Positions 26,272 to 32,230 of a DNA stretch of 34,006 nt are shown here, piece after piece. Both the position numbers and the translations under genes were made by a program. The stretch's first letter is position 1. Each line of letters opens with the position of its first letter. The notes beneath the pieces were generated by a model that was given only the letters and a program-made list of their open reading frames with translations, had not been told where the DNA came from and did no database searches. The stretch is from Deltaproteobacteria bacterium SG8_13 (GTDB taxonomy: Bacteria; Desulfobacterota; Desulfobacteria; Desulfobacterales; SG8-13), in the NCBI GenBank assembly GCA_001303025.1, contig LJNK01000034.1, forward strand, positions 1 to 34,006. The letters run 5' to 3'.

Positions 26272-27858
26272 ATGTACCGCGAGTTTTACAGCCTGAAGAA
26301 AAAGCCTTTCGAGATCACCACCGATCCGCGGTTTCTGTGGCTCGGCGAGCAGCACCGCGAGGCCTTAGCCACGCTGGAGTACGGCATCCGGGAGGAAAAG
26401 GGCTTTTTGCTGCTCACCGGCGATGTGGGCTCGGGCAAGACCGTGCTGATAAATGCCCTGACCAAGACCTTGAACATCCAGTCGTTTATCTCCTCCATCC
26501 CCGACCCCGGCTTGAGTCTGCTCGATTTTTACAACGCCCTGGCAGACAGTTTGAAAATGAACCGCCGCTTTGCCAGCAAGGGGGAGTTTCTGGCCGCTTT
26601 GAAGCAGTTTCTTCTCAAAGCCGATGCCCTCAAGCGGCGGGTGCTGCTGATCATCGACGAGGCCCAGCAGCTCAACCACGACCTGCTCGAAGAGATCCGG
26701 CTGCTGTCGAACATCGAGCTGGACAACCGTAAGCTGATCAACATCTTTTTCGTCGGCCAGCCCGAGTTCAACGACCTGCTGCGCGCGCCGCGCAGCCGGG
26801 CGGTGCTGCACCGCATCGTGGTGCGCTACCACATCGAGCCGCTGGCCAAAGCGGACATGGAAAAATATATCTACCACCGCCTCAAGATCGCCGGCTCGAA
26901 GCGCAAGATCTTCACCGCGGCCGCTATATCCAAAATCTACGACTTTTCCGAGGGCAACCCCCGGCTGACCAACATCATCTGTGACCACGCCCTGCTCACC
27001 GGCTATTCGGAAGAGCAGAAGGTCATTGAGGCCGACATCATCGAAGAATGCATCGAAGAGCTGCGGATCCCGGGCGAGCCGGTAATGGCAAAGTTCAAAG
27101 CCCGGCCCAGGTCCACGCCGCGCATTGCCCCTGCCGAGCCGGCTGCAGGTCAATCCGGCCGCCGGTCGGTATCGGTGGTCACCGCCTTTCTGGTGGTCTG
27201 CTGCACGCTGGCGCTCATCGGCGGCGGGTATTACCTGCTCACCCGCGAAACCGAGAGCACCACCCGCTGGTCGATGGATGAGATCGCCCCCCAGCAGCCG
27301 AAAAATTTTCCCAACCGCTCCGAGGTGACCCGGGCCACCGCGCCACCGGCACCGGCACCGGCCGCGCCGACCGTTGGGCCGACACCGCCACCGCAGCCGG
27401 CACCGGTCGCAGCCACGCCGCCCGCGGCACCGCAGAGCGCTCCGGTACCGGCACCTGCGACACCGGCCGCGCCGCTGCGCACTCCGGACCTGGCCAAGGT
27501 GGAAAAGATCGTCATTTACTTCCAGCACAACTCCAACGAGCTGTCCGAACAGGAGTTTGAGACCCTGGACCGGTTTGCCGCCGCGCTGCAGGAAAGCCCG
27601 GCCATCGACGTGGTGGTGAAAGGCTACACCGATTCCACCGGCGTGCTCAGCTACAACCTGAGCATCTCCCAGTTTCGGGCCAACCTGATCAAGGGCTACC
27701 TGGTGGGAAAGGGCATCAGCACCCGTCGCATCACCGCCGTCGGCCTGGGACCCCAGGACCCGATCGCTCCCAACGACACGGCCGAAGGGCGCAGTCTGAA
27801 CCGGCGGGTGGAAATCGAGTTTATTGCCAAAAACAACGAGACCGTAAAAAGCAACTAA
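26272..27858 (+). CDS. ExeA-type AAA+ ATPase fused to OmpA peptidoglycan-binding domain
   Basis: The start is placed at ATG 26272 (MYREFYSLKKKPFEITTDPR), the typical ExeA N-terminus; ATG 26260 is an alternative. The 528-residue protein has Walker A GDVGSGKT (50-57), Walker B VLLIIDEAQ (124-132), and a sensor-like GNPRLTNIICDHALL. A TM segment (about 300-323) is followed by a Pro/Ala linker (354-402) and a complete OmpA-C domain (411-518) with GYTDSTG (Asp454) and SLNRRVEI, the residues that hold diaminopimelate. ExeA proteins normally carry a different peptidoglycan-binding domain. It lies behind a sigma-54 promoter. A role in opening or anchoring an envelope machine at the cell wall is inferred. 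Confidence 0.94.
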   Translation: MYREFYSLKKKPFEITTDPRFLWLGEQHREALATLEYGIREEKGFLLLTGDVGSGKTVLINALTKTLNIQSFISSIPDPGLSLLDFYNALADSLKMNRRFASKGEFLAALKQFLLKADALKRRVLLIIDEAQQLNHDLLEEIRLLSNIELDNRKLINIFFVGQPEFNDLLRAPRSRAVLHRIVVRYHIEPLAKADMEKYIYHRLKIAGSKRKIFTAAAISKIYDFSEGNPRLTNIICDHALLTGYSEEQKVIEADIIEECIEELRIPGEPVMAKFKARPRSTPRIAPAEPAAGQSGRRSVSVVTAFLVVCCTLALIGGGYYLLTRETESTTRWSMDEIAPQQPKNFPNRSEVTRATAPPAPAPAAPTVGPTPPPQPAPVAATPPAAPQSAPVPAPATPAAPLRTPDLAKVEKIVIYFQHNSNELSEQEFETLDRFAAALQESPAIDVVVKGYTDSTGVLSYNLSISQFRANLIKGYLVGKGISTRRITAVGLGPQDPIAPNDTAEGRSLNRRVEIEFIAKNNETVKSN

Positions 27859-27863
27859 CGATC

Positions 27864-27914
27864 TAACCGCATATCGTGTCGGGTGCTCTTGCACTTACAG
27901 CCGGTATGCGGTTA
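27864..27914 (+). repeat. Long-range inverted repeat before a secreted-protein gene
   Basis: TAACCGCATA (27864-27873) and TATGCGGTTA (27905-27914) are perfect 10-bp arms around 31 bases, which contain a smaller GTGC-TCTT-GCAC hairpin. The AT-rich stretch AAAATAT follows. It sits between the ExeA-OmpA stop and the next ATG, and could be an attenuator or terminator. Confidence 0.5.
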
Positions 27915-27927
27915 AAATATGGTTTGA

Positions 27928-28971
27928 ATGAAACTCATCCCACAGAAAACCATCTGCCTCGCCCTGCTGCTGCTGCTGCCTGCCTGGGCAGCGGCCGAGG
28001 TCATCCACCTGAAAGACGGCACCACCATCAAAGTCTCCAAGACCTGGGAAGATGGCGGCTGGGTTCGCTTTTATTTAAAGGACTACGACGGCATCGTCAT
28101 CACCTACGCCAGGGACATCATCGACCGGATCGAGTCCGACGACGGACGGGTGCTGAAAACATACACGACCCCGGATCCTTCCAACGCCAAGGCCGCAGCA
28201 AAGCCGCCGGCCGAAGCAGACAAGCCGAGCCCGGCCAAAGCTGCCGCAGCAAAGCCCCCGAAATCCAAATCAGCGGCAGCTGCAGTGCCGGCCGGCGAAA
28301 AACCTGCAACGCCCGACCTGGCGCCAGCCCCAACGCCTGAGAGCGCGGCTGCCGCGCCGACTTCGCCTTTGCCCGCACAGGCGCCTTCGACAGCGACTGC
28401 CGCCAAACCACAGCCATCACCCGCTCCGGCTGGTAAACCGCAGCCGTCAAAATCTGCAGTGGCGGCACCACCGGCCGCCAACCCGCCGCCGGTCGCACCA
28501 CCGGTGAAAGACGAGTTTTCCGCATATGAAGGCATGCTGTTTTACAACCCCCGCCGGGACTTCAAATACTGGTCCGGTCCCAACACCCGGCACCACACGT
28601 TAAAAGAGGCCGTGGCGGCCCTGGCGGAAAAATTCGACCGCACCCCCGAATGGGTGCAGCAGCACCTGGGTGAAACCAACGACCTGGCGCAGATCTACCG
28701 CAATCTGAGCCGCACGGCGGTGAAAAAAGAAAGCCCGCCGGCAGCCGACACCCTGGCCGCCAACGGCCTGCTGTTTTACGATCCGCGCAGGCCCTTCAAA
28801 TTCCACCTCAGCGCCAAGCTCAAGTTTCGCACCCTGGATGAAGCCGCAGCCGCCCTGGGCCGGCAGTACGACCGCAGCCCGCAGTGGGTCAAAGAGCACC
28901 TGGGCGAAACCAACGACGTTGGTGAAATCCACCAGAACCTGGCCCGCGCCAAAGCATCCGAAACCAAGTAA
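27928..28971 (+). CDS. Secreted protein with two C-terminal copies of an unrecognised module
   Basis: The 347-residue protein has a Sec signal peptide (cleavage near AWAAA-EV). An N-terminal beta-type domain (EVIHLKDGTTIKVSKTWEDG, YARDIIDRIE) resembles short domains common in secreted deltaproteobacterial proteins. A long Pro/Ala/Lys-rich linker spans about 80-195. Two tandem ~60-residue copies follow. Copy one runs from LFYNPRRDFKYW through HLGETNDLAQIYRNLSR; copy two runs from LFYDPRRPFKFH through HLGETNDVGEIHQNLAR. Each holds a helix with W(V)(Q/K)(Q/E)HLGETND. The module was not recognised. The linker suggests that it spans the periplasm or cell wall, possibly with the ExeA-OmpA protein just upstream. 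Confidence 0.88.
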   Translation: MKLIPQKTICLALLLLLPAWAAAEVIHLKDGTTIKVSKTWEDGGWVRFYLKDYDGIVITYARDIIDRIESDDGRVLKTYTTPDPSNAKAAAKPPAEADKPSPAKAAAAKPPKSKSAAAAVPAGEKPATPDLAPAPTPESAAAAPTSPLPAQAPSTATAAKPQPSPAPAGKPQPSKSAVAAPPAANPPPVAPPVKDEFSAYEGMLFYNPRRDFKYWSGPNTRHHTLKEAVAALAEKFDRTPEWVQQHLGETNDLAQIYRNLSRTAVKKESPPAADTLAANGLLFYDPRRPFKFHLSAKLKFRTLDEAAAALGRQYDRSPQWVKEHLGETNDVGEIHQNLARAKASETK

Positions 28972-29001
28972 CCACCGCAATCTGCAGCCCGCACGCTGCC
29001 G

Positions 29002-29032
29002 GCCCCTAGCAAGGCACAAATTTGTTAGGGGC
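29002..29032 (+). terminator. Hairpin after the repeat-module gene
   Basis: GCCCCTAGCAA (29002-29012) pairs with TTGTTAGGGGC (29022-29032) over 11 positions with one G-T pair and a 9-base loop, 30 bases after the stop. There is no proper U-run, so termination is possible but not certain. A further loose repeat AAACCAT/ATGGTTT (29041-29071) follows. Confidence 0.45.
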
Positions 29033-29115
29033 AGGCCATAAAACCATTTGAAATTCGCCATCAGATGGTTTATGCATACGAGAATTCACCTCCAAGCTAC
29101 AAGCCAATCGAGACT

Positions 29116-29754
29116 ATGGACCCTCAGATCATCATTGTCGGACCCTTGAAGCTGCAAAACGAGCTGCTGACCTTTTTTATCGGCAGATCCACGGGTCTTC
29201 GCTGCGTGCGCCGCCAGGAATACAGCTTCAGCTACATCTCCGGCACCCCCAAAGAATCATTGCCGCTGATCCTCTGGGACTGCCGTGGTTTTGACGGCTC
29301 CAACCTGAGCCTGGAGTACGGCAAGAGCTTTGAGTCGATGCCCGAAAAATGCCCCATTGCCCTGTTTAACGTTTCCACCGGAAACGGCATCGAAAATGAG
29401 GCCATCAAGCTGGGCATCCGCGGCATCATTTACGAAGACGACGCACCGGCAATATTTATCAAGGGGATCCAGGCCCTGCACAAAGGCCAGCTGTGGTATC
29501 CCCGCGACGCGCTGGCCCAGAGCCTGATGGAGACCAAGACCTCTCCGAAGATTCAGAAAAAGGCCCAGTCGCTGCTTACCCCGCGGGAAAAGCAGATCCT
29601 GACCATGATCGCCGTGGGCGCCTCCAACGACGAGATCGCCGAAAACCTTTGCATCAGCCCCCACACGGTCAAAACCCACCTGTACAACATCTACAACAAG
29701 ATCCGGGTCCCCAACCGCATCCAGGCCGCGCTCTGGGCGGCCAAAAACTTCTAG
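29116..29754 (+). CDS. LuxR/CsgD-type transcription regulator
   Basis: The start is placed at ATG 29116 (MDPQIIIVGPLKLQNELL); an in-frame ATG at 29065 has no better support. The 212-residue protein has an N-terminal receiver-like domain (1-130) without an obvious Asp phosphorylation pocket, ending in IKGIQALHKGQLWYPRDAL, which recalls the CsgD/VpsT group. A C-terminal LuxR HTH lies at about 145-208 (LLTPREKQILTMIAVGASND, SPHTVKTHLYNIYNKIRV). CsgD/VpsT proteins control biofilm matrix genes and some bind c-di-GMP. Whether this one does cannot be read from the sequence. Confidence 0.9.
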   Translation: MDPQIIIVGPLKLQNELLTFFIGRSTGLRCVRRQEYSFSYISGTPKESLPLILWDCRGFDGSNLSLEYGKSFESMPEKCPIALFNVSTGNGIENEAIKLGIRGIIYEDDAPAIFIKGIQALHKGQLWYPRDALAQSLMETKTSPKIQKKAQSLLTPREKQILTMIAVGASNDEIAENLCISPHTVKTHLYNIYNKIRVPNRIQAALWAAKNF

Positions 29755-29818
29755 CGCTTTACAACTGGCGGTTGCAAAATAAAACGTCCGCTTGATTGAG
29801 AAATAAATTACATAGTCT

Positions 29819-29846
29819 TTGCAAATCGAGCCATTTGGAGTATAAT
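29819..29846 (+). promoter_or_regulatory. Sigma-70 promoter of the receiver gene
   Basis: TTGCAA (29819-29824), 16 bases, then a perfect TATAAT (29841-29846). The start would be near 29853, giving a leader of about 87 bases before ATG 29940. Confidence 0.6.
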
Positions 29847-29860
29847 GATGCATTCTTGCG

Positions 29861-29939
29861 CCGGCGCACGGCGCAGCGAACTTCGTGCCGGTAGCGGGAA
29901 AGTCCGCAGTTCACCACCCAAAAAGGTTGGGGCCACCCC
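29861..29939 (+). other. Structured 5' leader with a hairpin against the start codon
   Basis: Three local stems are visible: CCGGCGCACG with CGTGCCGG (29861-29891, 2-base bulge), GCGG-GAAAGT-CCGC (29894-29907), and GGGG-CCA-CCCC (29929-29939) which ends one base before ATG 29940. An alternative pairing CCACCC with GGTTGG (29914-29930) would exclude the last stem. No known riboswitch class was recognised. Confidence 0.4.
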
Positions 29940-30323
29940 ATGGAACGGACATACAAACTGCTGGTAATCGACGACAGCCAGGAGATTCTGGTTGCCCTGG
30001 ACAAGTATTTACAAAAAAAGAAGTTCAACGTCACCACCGCAGCAGACGGACTGGAGGGGCTGAAGATCCTCAAGGCCGAAGAAGGGGGCTTTGACCTGGT
30101 CATCACCGATCTGGTGATGCCTTTTGTGAGCGGTGTGGGGGTAATCTCCATTTTGAAAAAGGAGTTTCCCAACACTCCGGTGGTGGCCATCACCGGATAC
30201 GGCGAGCACCCAGAAGCCCTGGCCCTGGAGGCCAACGCCGATGTGGTGATGGAAAAACCGTTCGACCTGGACGACTTGGAGCGCCAGGTCAACGACCTGC
30301 TCGCCCGGGCAGCCGGCAGCTAA
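29940..30323 (+). CDS. Stand-alone response regulator receiver (CheY-like)
   Basis: The 127-residue protein is a single receiver domain: acidic pair DD (11-12), phospho-acceptor Asp57 (LVITDLVMP), Thr in VAITGYGE, and Lys106 in MEKPF. There is no output domain. It is followed after 66 bases by a sigma-54 activator that lacks a sensory domain, so the two may act as a split two-component regulator. The hybrid kinase at 23365 is a possible phosphate source. Both partnerships are inferred from context. Confidence 0.93.
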   Translation: MERTYKLLVIDDSQEILVALDKYLQKKKFNVTTAADGLEGLKILKAEEGGFDLVITDLVMPFVSGVGVISILKKEFPNTPVVAITGYGEHPEALALEANADVVMEKPFDLDDLERQVNDLLARAAGS

Positions 30324-30389
30324 CACCCACCAGACATGTAACGCGTACCTGCTGAAAGCGGATCAGGTAAAAGGGAATCGACAAGGCAT

Positions 30390-31430
30390 ATGAGAACGGA
30401 AATCATCGGTGTCAGCCAGAACATAGAGCGCATCAAAGAGCTCATCAACCAGGTCGCTGACACGGGGCTCAACACTCTGGTCAGTGGAGAGACCGGGGTG
30501 GGCAAAGAGCTGGTGGTGCAAAACCTGTATGCGCGCTCCAACCGCCAGGGCAGGCCCTTTGTCAAGGTCAACTGCGCAGCGCTTCCCGACGGGCTGCTGG
30601 AAAGCGAGCTGTTCGGATACGAGCAGGGCGCCTTCACCGGGGCCCAGCGCCGGCGACGCGGCAAGTTCGAGCTGGCCCACAGCGGGGTGCTGTTTTTAGA
30701 CGAGATCGGAGATATGTCGCTGCCCCTGCAGTCCAAGGTTCTGCACGTGCTGCAGGGCGGTCACTTTTCGCCACTGGGCTCGGAAAAGGACGTGCGCACC
30801 GACACTTGGGTGGTGGCGGCCACCAACCACGACCTGGAAACCGAGATGAAAAACGGCAAGTTCCGCGGCGACCTCTACTACCGGCTGAGCACCATCAAGA
30901 TCCACGTGGCCCCGCTGCGAGAAAGACCCGAAGACATCCCCTACCTGATCGACTTTTACGTCAAGGAATACAGCCAGCTGTTTAAAGACAAGAAGGTCAA
31001 AAAACCCGACAACGAAGTGATGAAAAAGCTGCTCTCCTACCACTGGCCCGGCAACGTGCGCGAACTGCAAAACGTGCTCAAGCGGATCATGATTTTAGGC
31101 GAGTTCGAGGAGGGTATCGACGAGATGCTGCAGCCGGCCGACGCCCCCCGTCCCGGCGACCCGCTGGCCATCGCCCCGATGGTACACAGCGAGTTGATGG
31201 ACTACGATATCGGCAACAATATCGATTTGAAGACCTTGTCTTTAAAAAAGATCCGCAAAAAAGTGCTCGACCGGGTGGAAAAAGAGGTCATCGCCTATGT
31301 GCTCAACAAAACCGGCTGGAACCGCAGCAAGGCCACCAAGATTTTAAACATCAGCTACAAAACGCTGCTATACAAAATCAAGGATCTGGGCATTGAACCC
31401 CCCGAGGGGGTCCTGTCCGACGAATACTAA
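30390..31430 (+). CDS. Sigma-54-dependent activator without a sensory domain
   Basis: The 346-residue protein begins directly with the AAA+ domain: Walker A GETGVGKE (33-40), GAFTGA (80-85), Walker B LFLDEI (101-106), the NPRDL-like ATNHDLE and [10 protein letters not shown]-terminal Fis-type HTH follows (TGWNRSKATKILNISYKTLL). There is no N-terminal receiver, GAF or PAS domain, so it may be constitutively competent or controlled by a partner such as the upstream receiver protein. Candidate targets in the window are the sigma-54 promoters at 26201 and 31622. Confidence 0.95.
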   Translation: MRTEIIGVSQNIERIKELINQVADTGLNTLVSGETGVGKELVVQNLYARSNRQGRPFVKVNCAALPDGLLESELFGYEQGAFTGAQRRRRGKFELAHSGVLFLDEIGDMSLPLQSKVLHVLQGGHFSPLGSEKDVRTDTWVVAATNHDLETEMKNGKFRGDLYYRLSTIKIHVAPLRERPEDIPYLIDFYVKEYSQLFKDKKVKKPDNEVMKKLLSYHWPGNVRELQNVLKRIMILGEFEEGIDEMLQPADAPRPGDPLAIAPMVHSELMDYDIGNNIDLKTLSLKKIRKKVLDRVEKEVIAYVLNKTGWNRSKATKILNISYKTLLYKIKDLGIEPPEGVLSDEY

Positions 31431-31544
31431 TCCACCCATCCATTAGATTGCCGTTAGGAAGTCAAATTCCCAAATACCCACACCTGATTGCCACAACACC
31501 TGACCACCAGCGCCCGGCTCATCGGGCCGGCGCATTGCTATTTT

Positions 31545-31556
31545 GTTATATATAAC
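31545..31556. repeat. Palindrome GTTATATATAAC, candidate activator site
   Basis: A perfect 12-bp palindrome, about 97 bases upstream of the predicted start of the sigma-54 promoter at 31622-31636, the usual range for an enhancer-binding protein. Its AT-rich setting means that it could also be chance. Confidence 0.4.
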
Positions 31557-31608
31557 TGATAAATAACGATTTTTCATGTCCTTTCTTTCAGTCGAAGTGC
31601 CCTGAAAA

Positions 31609-31650
31609 AATGTATTACACGTGGCACAGAACCTGCAAGAATGTATTACA
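31609..31650 (+). promoter_or_regulatory. Sigma-54 promoter framed by two TGTATTACA boxes
   Basis: TGGCACAGAACCTGC (31622-31636) matches the -24/-12 consensus with a perfect TGGCAC and 10-base GG to GC spacing; the start would be near 31648. AATGTATTACA occurs twice, at 31609-31619 and 31640-31650. The repeats are 31 bases apart, about three helical turns, on either side of the promoter. The TGTATTACA core is itself palindromic around a central base. A dimeric regulator could bind both. Confidence 0.75.
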
Positions 31651-31706
31651 ATTCCACGTCCCGGCTCTCTGCTTGCCGGATGTGGAAAGTGTTTCCCCTT
31701 GAAATT

Positions 31707-31741
31707 CCCCTCCCTTTAAGGGAGGGGATACAGGGAAGGGG
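31707..31741. repeat. CCCCTCCC-TTTAA-GGGAGGGG hairpin repeat
   Basis: A perfect 8-bp stem with a 5-base loop (31707-31727) is followed by CAGGGAAGGGG. This C/G-tract design resembles dispersed, REP-like extragenic repeats seen in many genomes. It lies in the leader between the sigma-54 promoter and the small gene at 31792. Confidence 0.6.
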
Positions 31742-31791
31742 TGCGATCAACCGACACAGCGTTTGCGTATCTTGTACCTCAGGCACTTCCA

Positions 31792-31965
31792 ATGGCCCTG
31801 CACAACCCGTACGAAAAGTTCAAGCTGGTCGACAACGGCGGTCGAAGATCGGGGGGTGATCGCCGTAGCTATTCGTACTCGGTGCATCTGCCGGAAAGAC
31901 GAAGCGGCAAAGACCGCCGCAGCGGCATGGATCGTCGCCGCTTTCCGCGCTATAAAGTCGTGTAG
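31792..31965 (+). CDS. Small basic protein with RRSGxDRR repeats
   Basis: The start is placed at ATG 31792 (MALHNPYEKFKLV) with AGG 8 bases upstream; an in-frame ATG at 31741 lies in the repeat region and is less likely. The 57-residue protein has three related motifs, RRSGGDRR, RRSGKDRR and SGMDRRRF, and ends FPRYKVV. Such Arg/Asp motifs recur in small deltaproteobacterial proteins, and the RxxxR pattern recalls the N-terminal motif of PilZ domains, but no PilZ fold is present. It is the only gene behind the sigma-54 promoter at 31622. Function unknown. Confidence 0.7.
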   Translation: MALHNPYEKFKLVDNGGRRSGGDRRSYSYSVHLPERRSGKDRRSGMDRRRFPRYKVV

Positions 31966-31991
31966 TTATTTCACCGCAGCCCCAAACAGGT

Positions 31992-32007
31992 ATCATCAAT
32001 TGATGAT
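31992..32007. repeat. Perfect palindrome ATCATCAATTGATGAT
   Basis: A 16-bp palindrome without spacer lies 27 bases after the small-protein stop, with outer CAG/CTG also matching after a 2-base offset. The stretch from 31966 to 32230 has no supported gene; it holds this palindrome and the terminator at 32116-32149. Confidence 0.5.
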
Positions 32008-32115
32008 CTGCCGACCATTTGCTGTCAGCTACAATCCATGACAAGGGCCAGCTAGAACCCTGGGCCAGTTATCAGTTAACGATAGATCCAGTCTGCCTTC
32101 CCCGTAAATGCTGCA

Positions 32116-32149
32116 TAAAAAGAAAACCCGGAGTCTTTCAACGCCGGGT
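32116..32149 (-). terminator. Rho-independent terminator, possibly bidirectional
   Basis: ACCCGG (32126-32131) and CCGGGT (32144-32149) form a stem with a 12-base loop. On the minus strand it is followed by TTTTCTTTTT, a good terminator about 80 bases after the surface-protein gene. On the plus strand a T-rich run (GGTTTTTCTTTTT) follows a few bases later, so it may also stop plus-strand transcripts. Confidence 0.75.
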
Positions 32150-32230
32150 CCATGTGGTTTTTCTTTTTCGCCACCAGCCAACACCAATTTCCAACCTCTT
32201 CGCCGTCGAGGCCCTTTCGCGTCATCCCTT

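Noticed and set aside
26365-27894. Minus-strand frame of 509 codons
   Set aside because: It is the antisense of the ExeA-OmpA gene; the plus strand shows Walker motifs and an OmpA domain.
29855-29915. Possible c-di-GMP (GEMM) riboswitch before the receiver gene
   Set aside because: The stems are present but the conserved GEMM core (CACGCAAAG-type) and the tetraloop-receptor layout are not seen.
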